The notes under the pieces are model-generated. The model ran no database searches. It was not told where the DNA came from and saw nothing but the letters and a program-made list of their open reading frames with translations. A program made the position numbers and the translations under genes. From Nephromyces sp. MM_2019 (Eukaryota > Apicomplexa > Aconoidasida > Nephromycida), in assembly GCA_015657535.1 (NCBI GenBank), contig JADHZB010000326.1, positions 2,081-66,080 of the forward strand: a DNA stretch of 64,000 bases, read 5' to 3'. Below, piece by piece: positions 39,135 through 51,960 of the stretch. Within the stretch, counting starts at the first letter, position 1. Each line of letters opens with the position of its first letter.

Positions 39135-39793
39135 CTCCGATAGCGCGTTTGTAAGCATAGCATCCAGTCCAGGTCGCTGGCTGCCTACATGGCGTAGGTG
39201 TGGCATTGATACTTTCAGTAAGCGGCGTTTCCACGGAATATTCTTGTTTAAAAACGGATAGAATTCACAAAGTTCTCCATAAACACCGTAAGAAATACAT
39301 ATAAACTGCTCAGTATCCGATTTACCCTCAAATACCATGGTACATAATGCCTGTCATTTTTGTATCCCTTGCAATGTACGTCATTGCTTGCTTTTATTTT
39401 TATTTTATGGTTCCAGCTAGTTAGACCAGGAGCTTTCATACGTATACATCTCAACGGTTTCAGATAAACCTATGAGCCCCTCTTTGAAAGAAAAGGGTTC
39501 ACTTGCTTCGCAACGTAGTTTAACCGCTGCGAGGCGACTTACCAAACCTAAGCTTGACAGCAAGATGTCGTTGCTAGTACAAATGTTTAATCGGCAGTTT
39601 CTCAGAAAGTCACTTCTTGCGAGAATCCTTATTGCAAGCATCACTTCGACGATCGTGGACTGGTCACAAGCCACTGATGCCATGAAAAGGCTGTTTTTTG
39701 CAGTGACGCCAGAATCTGCTACAAGGTTCCTACCCCAAACGTGGACTAAAGAATTACCGGGTAACTTATTAGCCACAGCGTTAAAGAGTAAGC
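39135..39793 (-). CDS. Two joined exons of an unidentified gene, partial
   Basis: Exon 39793-39543 (83 codons, ending in LLSSLGL before a perfect GTAAGT donor) joins in phase 0 to 39305-39135 (57 codons, ending ALSE before GTAAAG). The translation contains LLFNAVANKLP, LVHVWGRNLVADSG, a helical stretch EVMLAIRILARSDFL, and MPHLRHVGSQRPGLDAML. The alternating short helices recall organellar heptatricopeptide (FASTK/RAP-type) proteins, but no diagnostic motif is visible, so this is only a suggestion. The acceptor of the first exon is weak. A frame starting MEDCSDILSEIITKAKELRE at 40224 (minus) could be an upstream first exon; the 3' end is unresolved. The 152-codon plus-strand frame over the same DNA is probably the shadow. 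Confidence 0.45.
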
Positions 39794-40229
39794 CTCCGCG
39801 AATTAAAATATGTGCGGTATCACATTATTTTTTCAGGCCGTCTGGCTTGGATGAATTCTATTGCAGCTGCGTCATGACGTTCAAAATAACAAAAGCAGAA
39901 TCTGAGGGCTGCAGAGCGAGCTTGCTCTGAACCTGAGCTAATTTAATAAGTAAGGATACTAAGGATAAGCTTCCAACTATAAGCAGAGTCATACAAAAAA
40001 CAACGCCATACACGAGCCTATAATCACCGCATTACTTTTCCAATGATATGCAACTATCGAAAGGTATTATTCGGCAAAAGGCAATATAGAATGCCTCAAA
40101 CCGCTAGCTTTTTTTGCATGAGATAAAAATTACTCCTAAAGTTCGACATAAAACTCCAAAGAACTTCTCGCAACTCCTTAGCTTTCGTTATAATTTCTGA
40201 CAATATATCACTACAATCCTCCATTCAAA

Positions 40230-41985
40230 AGAGTATCCTATAAAACTCAAATTGTTTTGAACTCTTACAAGTCCTATTATCTACCTTGCTTTCAATATCC
40301 GCAGAGAACAATGAGCCTACCGTTACAATATAAAAGGCAACGAACGTAGGCTTTTTCATAAAATAGCTAAAAGGAGTAATTTCACCTTATTCATGTGTCG
40401 ACACTCATATTTAATTAAAAAATGGCAGTAAGGAGTCCGCTGTGTTATTACCGATGAGCAATAAGCGTTCATACGTTCACTTCAACTGATCAAGCGCTCC
40501 TGTATTGTGAGACAGCACGCTAATCACTTTAAAAAGTATCAAATAAGCTTCGTATAAGAAGATTACATCTTGATGTCATAAAAGGAAGTGTAAGTTTTAT
40601 AATTCCAATAAAATTCGCAGTCTCTAATTCAGGAGCATTTAATAAAGAAATCGTGTCAATGCTTGAATCGCAAAGCTAGGCAACGGAGAGATAACATTTT
40701 TTCTCAAGCTAACTACCCTGCGTTGCTATTTAAAAGGGGTTCAAGGACATTTTACAGGTTATAATTCAATTATTGCATGTGTGCTGATCAATTACGTACT
40801 CAAGATGAATAGCCCGTGCACTACTCGAATAGGGCATTGTTCCGGAATTCTGTAGATTTTACGAGGGGTTCAGCAGATCTATCATCAAACCTAGAACTGC
40901 CCTGAGGAAAGTTTTGAGAATTGCTTCTTCCTGATCTGTCGTTCCGTTTTTTTAATGGTGTTATGCAGCCTCATCTGCCTTTCTGTTCGAAGGTTATCAA
41001 CACGTCCTGTAGGAGCCAGGGAGAGTAGTAGAAAGGCTTTGAATGGAAATTACGCCAGTTAGCAGCAATTGCAATTAAACGCCAGTTAAGTAGGGACTAA
41101 GCTATAACAGAGATATTTGTACAAGATATCATGCCAAAAAAACTAGGAAACTAAAATACAAACAATTAGCCCATGGCCAGAGTATCATTTGGCAAGCAAT
41201 ATACTAGCAAGCGGTTGACTACATGAATTGGTTCTGCAGATGAGGCTTAGTTCGATACTTATTATCAATTTCGAGCAAACGAGACGGCTTTCTAGCATCG
41301 TATGAATCCAGTTGCCAAGCAAAAATCAGCTTAATACAATCATAAACAAGGTATTTCGAGCGAGAAATTCAATAAGATTTCAGCGTACTGGTACACATGA
41401 AACTATCCGTACAAAAAAATTAATCTAAGGCCTAGCCAATCGCTTTTGGCCGATAAAAAGGGTCCAAAATTGGTAAACGGCTTAATTTACTTCATTAAAC
41501 AAACGTTTGATTTTAGGCTGCGCCGCCATTGAAAAATCTTTCTTCATCATCCATAGATAATAATGCAGTATAGGTACAAAAAGTTATGTTATATTCGTAT
41601 AGGCTGCAGGGGGGGGAACAAGCAGCGATGCTGGAAGTTGGAGGGGGTCTACACACATAAATCGCGTGGGTTATCCAAAAAAGCAATTGAGATCCATATT
41701 AATATTGAATCGATAGGAATTATTATAAAAAAAGAGGCAATCCCTTAAAGAAAAAGAAGCAAGCTTAATACAAGCAGATAATTCTTTTTCGTTGTTTTAT
41801 AAAGCGGCATGACGTCTAAGTCTATTTCTAAGTGGACAGCAAAAAAAACAAAAAAGTTTCATTGCGCATAAAGAATTACTCATTTTTCAAAAAATTTGAG
41901 TCCACTTTGCTGACCACCAAACAATAGGGTGTGTAATACTCTGAAGGTGAGGAATTAGAAAGAAAGCTATCACCTTTTAGCAGAG
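40230..41985. other. No supported gene
   Basis: AT-rich, with no exon recognised apart from the candidate at 40224-40130 noted with the preceding gene. Confidence 0.4.
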
Positions 41986-41989
41986 AAAA

Positions 41990-44675
41990 TTAACTACGCA
42001 CATATACGAGGCCCTTAAACAACTCAAAAATTTCTGTAACTACGAATCTACCAGCAGCTTCAAGGTCTTTACGAAATTTTTCTGCAGCCAGTTTAGATTT
42101 AATATACCCATAAGCTGCTCTGAACCTTCGCGTCCTGTGTACGCTATCTTCGTGCCATTGCACACACCAGCAATTCAACCTGAAGTACAAACACAGAGGC
42201 ACCTTACATTAACACCAAGGATGCCAGTTGCAAAAAAAATAGTAGCATTCCAAGGGAGCAGAAGCGATATTCAAAATTATGAAATAATTTTTGACATATT
42301 CAATAAGCCTATACATACGAATTCTTTTAGCACACATTTCGGTAAAAAACAGATGTAAACAGCATGGTGCATTTTTAAATATTTGTATGATTCAAAGCAA
42401 GCAGTAGCTATTATATGATGAAAAAGCGCACATAGCACACTCTCTATAGCTCGTAGTGGCTTCGCTATATGTACGGCCACATAACATACATCTAAATTAC
42501 TTCACCGTTCACTTATGTGGATATAATTAAAGCGACCACATAGAAATCTACACACACACAAAAGGATCATCAAATACCACCAGAGCCAGCAAAAAAATCC
42601 ACACACATAAGGCTCATCGAGAGCTCAGCGTATACATTAAAAACCTTTTATAAAAAAAGGTCAAACTCTGCAAACCCAAAGGCGTACTTGGGACTAAAGA
42701 AAACGCCTTTTACACTAGATATTGTCCACGGAATATTTTCTTGCACACAATTGTACTTCCTAGACCGCCAATCTTGCCATTTTCGAAGCAAACCAAAGGG
42801 GGCATCTTTCCCCAAGTAATCTCCGGCTCTAAGCGCCTCTAGTTGCTAGTAAAAAAAAAGTAGGAGCATCAAATAACACTCTGCTTATATTTTGCAACTG
42901 AAGCATCTAGAGAAGAAACTAAATTCAAACTTTCTAGCAATTTTGAGGTAAGAGCATAGAATAGGATAAAAGAAAGCAAAAAAAAGTTACAAGAATAATG
43001 CCAAGATTTTAAAGGGTTGTCTAAATTATCTAAAATAAAACTTACATAGATAGTTAAGGTAACAGTACCAACATAATTATAGGCCAAAAAACAAACCCAT
43101 ACTACGGGCGCAAGCGACTACCCTGCACACAGTTCCCATGCACTCAAAAACAAACCTTCGAACATTATCAGAGGTTAAAAAAGCTAATCCTATACTTCAC
43201 AGATACCAATTTTTTGAGAGTTATTGTCGGAAATATGCTTTTTAGGCTTTCAAAAACTACATATAAACATTGAAATCAGCTCCAAAAATGAAGCACGGAA
43301 GTACACGAATTGAAATAACTTCAGTCGGTACAACAAGAACGACGAAAAAGGTATGAAGGATACACTGAAATAAATGTAAAAAACGCAATCCTGGAAAAAT
43401 GTTGCCGTGCGTAATATAAGCAGCATCGTGCTTAATTCAGTGGATAGTTAATAACGTTTTGCTGAGTAAATGTCTTGTTAACCCACGTGGCTGCAAACGT
43501 TGCATCCTCAGTATATCAAAAAAGAGGGAATGAAGTTAAGAACCCTTCAAGAATACCTTATCAAAGTTTATAAAAGAATCGGCTAATTTTGGTAAGTTTA
43601 CTCAAATATATACAAGAGGTTAAATATTAAAACAAAACGTTCTTCAAGCTTATGTTCGTCTTCAAAACTACAAGATACCCTTTTCGGGCACATGCATCTA
43701 AAAAAGGAGAAGCTAGCCAACGCCAGAGATGATGGTAAAAAGTAGTAAAAGGTGCAATAAGACAAGTCCTAAAGTTGCATTTAGTTTGATAGTATATTTT
43801 CCATTTTTTCAAACCGAAGAATCTTTGCTTTGCAGATACTGGGATGTAGTACGCATGCACTTAATGCTACGCAATGCAGACAACTTACAGTTTGCCAGCG
43901 GTAGCCATAAGGAATGAATGTTTGCATCGGATCCAGGTTAGCATGGAAGCAAGGTGGGGGAGGCAAATTCTCTGGTCCTGTTAAAGGAAATTTCTTGAAA
44001 CGATAAGAGGTATTCACCGCGTTAAGTGCATTATGAGTAACTAAAAATTAGGCTTTAACCTACTTGAATATGGCAGAAGTAGCATAATTCGTTTCATGCA
44101 TGTAATAATCTCAAAGTTTTTGCAAACAAAATAAATAAAGCGGGATTAACGGATTAGAAAGAGGTGTAAATTCACTAGTGCTCTGTCTCTCAAGTGATCA
44201 AACTACCGTTGAATGGTACAGCATATTGACGAGAAAACACACAAGCTGCTAAGAAAATCTAAACTTTCAATGAAATAGTAAATATTAATCAGCGGTAGGA
44301 CGGCGCACACTATAGGAAGGTCTGAATTTGAGGCCATATTCTGGCCTAAGCCATCCAATGGAAGAAAAACAACCGGGAAAACAGTTGAAGACCTTCTAAA
44401 GGTCCTTAGGATGAGACAGTAAAAAAAGCAGAAACAACACAGAATGCATCCGGTAAAAGCAGACCTGGAATAGCGGGATGAAATACTTCACGAGATATTG
44501 GTTTGTATTTGTGGCTTGAAAATCGAACTTGTAGCGGCCGCGAGGCTACTGCAAGGTTTAGACCAACGGCTGATACAACAGGAGCAAGACTGCGACATTG
44601 AAATTTAGATGGATCCTTAGAAGAATACCGCATCCCATGAAGTGATGCAAAACTTTTCAGAATTAAGTTAAGCAT
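41990..44675 (-). CDS. Unidentified protein with mitochondrial presequence
   Basis: The first exon 44675-44465 begins MLNLILKSFASLHGMRYSS, a basic, hydroxylated, acid-poor leader typical of mitochondrial import. It joins in phase to 43977-43889, giving the proline-rich stretch PAIPGPENLPPPPCFHANLD followed by PYGYRWQT. A 19-nt candidate microexon (43697-43679, MHVPEK) fits the next phase. Exon 42828-42716 (PEITWGKMPPLVCFENGKIG…) and the terminal exon 42119-41990 (YGYIKSKLAAEKFRKDLEAA… with TAA) are clearly protein-like, but one or two connecting exons are missing. The C-terminal helix is rich in Lys/Ala/Glu. The layout (presequence, no long hydrophobic segment, small size of roughly 220+ aa) would suit a lineage-specific subunit of a respiratory complex or mitoribosome; that is inference. 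Family not recognised. Confidence 0.6.
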
Positions 44676-44679
44676 TCTG

Positions 44680-47600
44680 GCTCATCTTGCATACTCTTGA
44701 AAAAAAAGCAGCCTACAGGGAGCTTCTTTGCTGGATTAAAGAAAAGAATGCATGAACAAGTAAACTAAACGGATAAGATGGCATTTTGCAGATGCAGAGT
44801 AGTTCTAGCAACACAAAATTTCCTAAAGATCATACTTAATTGGTTGACACGGTCGGAGAAGCACATCTGTACCGCATTACTCCTTACGCTATATCAATTG
44901 CTTAAAGATGACGAAGCGCAGAGGACTCGCCTAAACACCAAAGTTAAAAGCCATCGTGGGCTTTGCTGGCCGCCCACACGGGTGAGAAATCCAGTACTAC
45001 GATGAAAGGGATTATGCAGTTGATATACCTGAATGTTTCATCTTGGAAAAAAGATATCTGGGTTTTCAAGTGATATCTCAAAACTATAGGTGGCCTGTCT
45101 ACGTGTCAGCTCAGCGTAAAAGTATTACTCAAATGGTGACATGCTAACTCAACGAAACTGCGGTTGCAGTCTAAAAAGTTGAGTGTATAGCGACTGCACT
45201 TAGATTCAACGGAGCAAAATGGGAATCTGCTATATGGAATCTCCACGAGGGAGTATCACCGATACCAGGAAGCATACTTCAAACCTTGCTCATAGCCTTG
45301 TAGTGTGGCCTAGGCATAATACCTCCGTAGCATTGAGTGGCACTGTGGTATGATAAAAAGAATACATCACCCTGGGCAAACTACGTCTTAATGATACACT
45401 TTTCGCACACCTGAAAATTCAGGAGGTAATTCAAGGCTCACAAAATGAGTTGCGCATGTCCAGGAATGAGAGATTAGCAAGAAGTTCCCCAAAAGATGAA
45501 CTAAATTAGCATGCTTACTGTCATGTTCTATGTTTCAGATAATTAGAAGAATATCATCCCACAGTTTTGCCTGTATAAAGTGGTACTGGGCTACCTTAAT
45601 TTAAAAAGAATATCATCCACCAGTTTTTCCTGCATAAAGTGCTGGTGGGCTACCTTAAAGTTCCGTAGCATTTTTGTTTGCCAAAAACTATCATTAGAAA
45701 GCTATTTCCAAGCTATCCTCAAGGTTGTTTAAATTGACGAGAGCAGCTTTCGTAAATAATACCACGTTAAAATGAATAAGATGCACGAAACGCGATCGCT
45801 CTTCCTCCAGACGGTCTCAGCAAGATTTATTGAAAGACGCTTGATTCTGAAGTGAAAGCAGCTATTATAAGGGCCCTGAGTCATTAAGCATCCAACATGG
45901 AAATACTTAATAAAACAGCTTGAAATTCCATTATCTGCAGGCCCTGATGACCAATAACATTAGCAACGCAAAAAAACTTCAGTAAATGAAACTTTCAGCT
46001 ACGGATAGCTCTCATATCTTCGAGCCTTGGCTGTTTGAGGTGTACTATAATGTAGGGGTGCTTGAATTGCTATCAATAGATTCCCATATATGTCTTATGA
46101 AAGAACTCATGGAATTTAGGCATTCTTCGCGTTTGAGATGAGTTTTCACTGCTGTAAGAGTGAGCTTTAGAGTGCTTTTCGTGCCATGAAAAGAGGCCCA
46201 GAAAAGATAAGCGCAGAACATATCAATAGTGAAGGTTTCCAAGATGAATTTTATTGTAATTATGTACCCCCGGTATTAACTTACTATTTTATGAGCAATA
46301 TATACTATTACTCTGCTGTTTTTTTCACGACTGCTGATTCTATTTGCCTTGCATTTTATACTTAGTGGGGGAACCACAAATTAGGGTTGCTTGGGGAATT
46401 TCGCGTGCGAAGTGGTAGAGAATAATACGGAGGCAGTTGCCAAATTTGATGTGTAGCTGTTTTGGGTTAGCGACAAAAAATTTTTCCTTTTTTATATTAT
46501 CAAGAAGGGATTCTACGCAAACAGTAATAAAGTGCATCTGTATGATTCCTTTGCATTATAGGAAAGAGTTTGAGAATAATTTCCAGGCAAAATAGTAGAC
46601 TCTTAACTTTTAGCGTTTTTCTGGTATAAAAAGAATAATTTAGAATATCATGTAAGTATTGATAAGTGTGGTTATATCAATAACATGATGGTCTCATATA
46701 AATCTACTGATTTCGTAATACATAGATTGCGTTCCGATGTCTACCATAGTTACTGAAACTAAATGAGCACTCGGTAGCATAGGCATCATATGTCAATGAT
46801 GATTGAAGTCACCGTGACTTAAGGTCACCGGTTGAACCCAAGCAGTGAATCTGCTTGAATAATGTGTGATACCACCTGGTTCCTGCAAAACAAGAAGAAA
46901 AATCAGCGCCTATGAATGGGGTACATCGTCGTGGTTACCTTACCAAGCAGATGCAACTACTTTCCCGGCTTAATGGAAGTAATACGCAAAATCACTAGCT
47001 TGTATGCAACTGATAGAGCAAGCTAAGCAAAGTATGACACAAGGTTGCGCTGCAGTCTGATATTTACACTTTGCGTGAGTATTTCTCATCAGAAAATCAT
47101 TGGAATTTTTAGCGCAGTCAGTTCGTAAGCATAAACATCATCTTCCAGCTTACAAAGCTTGATGTGCTGCAGGCTATTGCTCGAGCACACAGATTAATGC
47201 TCGGCTAGTTTCTGACGATACACTTCCAGCTCTAATCTCATTTTGTTATTATGGTAGAGTCATAGCCGCCAGCGCTCCGCTGAGTTGCACACCGAACTAG
47301 AAAGCCATGCTAAGCAGGGGCTATACACACCCTCAGGCTAGTAGATGAAGAAGCTTGAATTTTCGTAAATCACCTAAGTTGAATGGAGTGCCTTTTGTGC
47401 TTGTTACCAAATCTTTTAATTGGCAGCATTGATGCATTGCTAAGCTGCTTGGGGTGTACCGCGTACAGAGCTTACAGATGAAGCACGAAGATTACAGAAA
47501 CAACTTGAAGACATGTCCGCTTCGTGGATTTTGGAGTGCAGCTTATCTGTTGTCTACATCATACTAAACCATTTCTACCTTAGAGTATGGTTATTCTCCT

Positions 47601-48112
47601 AAACATCGATCGAAAAAAACTGAAGTATAAGTAAATTCACTAGCCGCGGTCGCATCATATCTGTGCGTAAAAAGGTTGTCGCGAGCGGATAATGGATCTT
47701 CGTTACTACTATGCCACCATAAGTAGATTATGTCGTACCCCTATTTTTAATAGCTATAGTTTATGGAGAGCTGGAAAGATATGCTCCTTAATGTCAAACT
47801 CACTGCTTCAGGGCAAAAGATGAGAGCTTTACTTTATATTATTGCCTTTGAAACAGTTTGATTGGGCAACGGTTGATGGTCTAATGCGTATATGTGCTTC
47901 CGGTGAAATTTTTGATTTGAGAGTTTGCAAGTATATTCTTTATTGGGTGTAGAGTGTGATTTTAATTCCGTGCATGAAAAGGGGCGCGAATTTGAAAGGT
48001 TCTCTTGCTGTGTGCTAGGCTCTTGGAATGATTTAAAATAGTGGTTAAAGAGTTGCAGAGAGAAGCAGATAATATACAGTACTTATCGCACATCATCCAG
48101 TAAGCGGAAAAA
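44680..48112. other. No supported gene; divergent intergenic region
   Basis: Lies between two divergently transcribed genes (minus-strand start 44675, plus-strand start 48113). Contains a 59-bp tandem duplication at 45548-45662. No splice-consistent exon was recognised. Confidence 0.45.
45548..45662. repeat. Tandem duplication, 59-bp unit, two copies
   Basis: AGAATATCATCC…TTTTGCCTG/TTTTTCCTG…ATAAAGTG…GGGCTACCTTAA starts at 45548 and again at 45607. About 85% identical. Confidence 0.85.
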
Positions 48113-51100
48113 ATGCCCTCGAATGATTGTCAAGTGATGGTCGACAAAAAATCGGGGGACTCGGTGGGCCCACAAACACGGAGGAATGCCCCAAGCGTTC
48201 ACTCTGTGGCAGGAACATCTGCAGCTATTGCTGCAGCTGCGTTACTTCAACCTTTAGATGTTATCAAGACTTTTCAGGTAAATATGCTTCAATATTAGCA
48301 TGGGCATTGGTTGGTTTTCCTTCTCTCAGTATACCAAGCTGGGTGGTATATTATTAGGTTTTATCGTGTTTATTTCCATTAAAAAGGCAGGATTTACACC
48401 CCTGAATAGCTGATGACTAGCTTGGAAACTAGGATTTTTATCCGATGATCTTTCGTATCAAAAAATATTCCTCCTCAAAATAAAAGTGATGCATTCGCTG
48501 ATGATGGTTTTGCTCGCTTGTATATACTATCAGACTAGTCGTTTTTGTAGGAAGATTGAGTTAGCGGATGAGCACGTGATTGCAGGAAATTGAAAGAAAA
48601 AATTAATCCCAATTAGCTATTTATGCTGACACCTAGTCTTAGAAGAGTAATGTGCTTGAAAGCTTGACTACTGAAAGTCGCTCTAGTTTGTTTCTTTGTC
48701 TTTTTTAGTTGGGAAGAGGTTTCTGGGTTACATTGCAATCATCTTGTTTCTTTTTCTTTTTTCTTCTTGTTTCTTTTTCTTCCTGTTCTTTCTTCATCTT
48801 TCTTCCTCTTCCTTCTTCTTCGTCTTTTTTCTTCTATACGCTGTGTCAATTCTCATGTATATAGCCATTTCAAATGTGTTTTTTTGCCGTTTCATCGATT
48901 TTTTGGCTTTCTACCTACTGAAACACCCACATTTAGAAAAAGTAAGTAGCATTTCACATCATCTGCATTAGTTGTTAAAATTGGATTTAGTCTGCTTCGT
49001 GAGAAACTTCATTTTGAAATTATTGCCTTATCACTGACGTGGCTCTAAACATATGTATCACTCGGCTAGCATTGCGTTTATACGCAAGGATAGTAGCATC
49101 TTCTTTGCGAGCGGAGTTATTATATGTAATTGGAAGTAGTATCTGTAGAGAATGTGTGCCACATGAAGAGACTCCTCTTTATGATGCGGGAGTGAGGCGT
49201 CTTGGCTGACAATATAGAGGCAGATACTTGATGTCTACGTTTCTTATCCTTTTTGAACAGATGTATATCCCTCCTCTATCATTAGTTGATTACCTAACAA
49301 AAAGAGCACCACTATTTCATGAGTACATTGGCATACTTAATGTTTCTCTTTATATTCAACTTTGTCATGCCTACTATTATCTTTGTACTCTTTATGCTAT
49401 ACCTTCTAATAGATAAATGCTTGTGGCATTGTCGTTCTTTGATAGAAAAAATAGAGGTTTCTACCAAAAAAAGGGTTGATAAGAGTTTTGTATTCAGCTG
49501 GTGAGCTAGATGTGAAGAATTCGATATTTTTCGCTACAAAATTATCTCCATATAAACTGCAGAAAAAGTAGTGTCTGAGTTTTTCTTCCCTACGACATAT
49601 CACCTAATTAGACTTGAAGAGTGACTTTGCTGGTGCTTTTCTACTAGAATCTTTGCCCAAGATGCATCGCAACTTTTTCAATGAGATACTGATGAGATGA
49701 TGCTCACTATATATTTCATTGCTACTCATCTTTCAAAGCTATTTTTGCTGTTAAGACTCGCAAGTATTAAACTGCGGTTTTTCTCACTGTTTTTTTCGCT
49801 TTCGTGCAATTTCTGCTACCATTACTGGATGTACGTACAGGGTTTGTATTGAGATTCTTTTGTATTTTTCATAATTTGATATTTTTATTTCTTTTGTCTT
49901 TCCACTTACAGCAACAACAGAGATCGTTAAGGAGCCTGCAATCTTCTTCTGAAGCATCATACAACTCAATTCAGGCAACTAGAGCAGTTATTCGTAGTAA
50001 TGGCTTTTTCGGCTTGTGGAGGGGACTTGTTCCTACAGTTTTACGGGTAGCACCTGGTTCGGCAGTTTACTTCTTTTTGCTTTCTAAATTTAGAAATAAC
50101 TACCGGTCACTTAAAAAAATGTTTGGAGATGCACTACCGACAAACCGAGCTATAAACGATGGAGAACGGGATGCCACTATACCTCTATGGTACAATATTT
50201 CTTCATCAGCCCTCTCAAGAACTATTGCCTGCGTTATTCTTATCCCACTCACTGTAATGAAGACGCGGATGGAGTCTAGCTGGGTAATTTTCAAAAAAAG
50301 CTGATTTTTCATTGAAATGCATGATTTTGGCATACTACGATTGAAATTTTGCCTGATTTTACGCGTATAATGTTCAGTGTGTTTGGTTGGGAGAAAATTT
50401 TTTTTTTCCAATTTTATCCTCTGTTTTTCTTCGTTTATTTGTAATTTTTTTAGTATTCTTCAATTTTCTTTGTGAAAATTCTGTGTGTGTGTGGGTGTGT
50501 GTGCATATCTTTTTGTGTGCATTTTAATGAAAATTTTCATTCTCAGAGTTTATTTTTAATTCGTATTCTTGAGCTCTTCTAGTCCAAGTTCTATTTCCTC
50601 TTTTGGCCTTGCTTTTACTAGTCGCATACACTGCGTTACACTCTTCTAGACAAAGCTCTTAATCCAGAAGTTTTTACGAAATTATAGGGCTGTAATGTTA
50701 AGGATTGTATCTTCAGCTTATGGTGCTTAGGATTTATTCCCTATGATTATAGCTGGCTTAATATATATGTGACACACATCTATAACTACATAATTGCTTA
50801 CTGGTACCTTCAAATTCTCCTGCCAGACTGCGAGTAAACACACAAGCTATTTATTTAATACGCGAAAAGCTGTTTTTTTTGCTTTTTTTTCTATGAGCAA
50901 GTTAATTTGAGTATCGTGTTTCAATAGTAGGCAGATGCGATAAAAACGTCTAATTTTACTCGAATTTGACAGTATAGGTGTGTGTGCGAACATACTTCTT
51001 CCTGTTTATATGTTTTAGATTCTAATTTATAGCTACCCATACTTTACTTTTTTTAGCAAAAGTTGCGAATTTTTCATGTTTTTTCCCAACGATGAGGCTG

Positions 51101-51960
51101 GATTCGCCACCTAACAGCTTAAATTTATTCCTCAGTTGAAGCATTTTGTTTCTTCATGAACTTTTTTTTAGAGCGTAGGCAACACAAATATTAATGGTTC
51201 GCTACTTGAGGCAGCTCATCAGATGAGAACGAAGGAAGGATTCCGCGTTTTCTTTTCTGGATTGTTGCCTACCATTATTCGAGACGTTCCTTTCAGTTCG
51301 ATATATTTTGGTTGTTATGAGCTGCTGAAGGCCAACTTCTTACGTAATGATGCTTGTGTCAATAAAGATACTCACCCTATAATATCAAGAAACCTAGCGG
51401 GAAATTTGGTTTGTGGAATCTCCGCGGGATTTTTAGCTTCATTTATCACTCATCCAGCGGATGTTTTACGTACTCGTATGCAACTGCAAGGCACATTATC
51501 ACATGCTCATGAGTACTGTAAAAATGCATCTTCAGCAGGGGCAACCCCTACCGGAGAAGCTACTAGCAGACCTAATTTATCTGGTAATTACGATGAATGT
51601 GTTTTAATAGTTGTTGGACAAAGTATATATAGCTATCAGCATGATGATTTTGTTGTTGTACTCGCTTTTTACATGACAATTGCTGCAGTAATGATGTGTG
51701 CGGTATGTCTATATTTGGGTTTCTCTTTTGCTGCAGCAAACGGTGATAAAACTGGTACAATTACGTCGACGCGACAAGCGCAGTCAAACTTTAAATTCAA
51801 TGGAATGATTAGGAATATGTATACTAACGAAGGAGCTGGAGTTTTTTTTCACGGATTAGGTCCTCGAGTGCTAAAACGTACGTTGATGAGTGCCCTGACT
51901 TGGGCTGCCATCGATGAAATACTTTTCGCATACAATCGACGACCTTCAGATGATAGTTAA
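48113..51960 (+). CDS. SLC25A38: Mitochondrial glycine carrier, SLC25A38/Hem25 type
   Basis: Exons 48113-48277, 49912-50283, 51172-51583 and 51737-51960 (TAA), encoding 390 aa if the last intron is removed. Three mitochondrial-carrier signatures are visible: QPLDVIKT (about 46-53), IPLTVMKTRMES (about 166-177) and HPADVLRTRMQ (about 273). Each is followed by the usual G-rich matrix-helix block (FGLWRGLVPTVLRVAPGSAVY; FRVFFSGLLPTIIRDVPFSS; VFFHGLGPRVLKRTLMSA). The variant second motif P-x-T-V-x-K-T-R-x-E, the RDVPFSSIYF block and the C-terminal RTLMSALTWAAIDEI match SLC25A38/Hem25, the inner-membrane glycine importer supplying haem synthesis, rather than SLC25A39/40. The N-terminus (about 30 residues) and a Ser/Gly-rich loop before the last repeat are longer than in the ~300-aa family norm. 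Intron 1 contains a long CTT-rich tract. Intron 3 is discussed separately. Confidence 0.92.
48742..48838. repeat. Polypyrimidine (CTT/TTC) tract in carrier intron 1
   Basis: An almost uninterrupted C/T run of about 95 nt within the intron 48278-49911. It creates Phe/Leu/Ser-rich spurious frames. Confidence 0.85.
50480..50515. repeat. TG-rich microsatellite in carrier intron 2
   Basis: Imperfect (TG)n between exons 2 and 3 of the carrier gene. Confidence 0.85.
51584..51736 (+). other. Probable 153-nt stop-free intron in the glycine carrier
   Basis: Begins GTAATT after CTG and ends TTTTGCTGCAG. Its length is a multiple of three and it contains no stop, so it reads through in frame. Left in, it would insert 51 residues with a strong extra hydrophobic segment (VVVLAFYMTIAAVMMCAVCL) into the loop before the sixth helix, incompatible with the six-helix carrier fold. 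Removing it joins PNLS to ANGDKTG. Confidence 0.75.

Noticed and set aside
39472..39930. 152-codon plus-strand frame as a gene
   Set aside because: The opposite strand has a consensus donor and a phase-matched following exon; the plus frame has no splice partner or recognised motif. Kept as a finding because the choice is not certain.
48696..48971. 91-codon Phe/Ser-rich plus-strand frame
   Set aside because: Translation of the CTT-rich polypyrimidine tract in intron 1 of the carrier gene.
51223..51960. Continuous 245-codon frame as the carrier's last exon
   Set aside because: It contains a probable 153-nt intron that would insert a seventh hydrophobic segment, and the true exon starts upstream at 51172.
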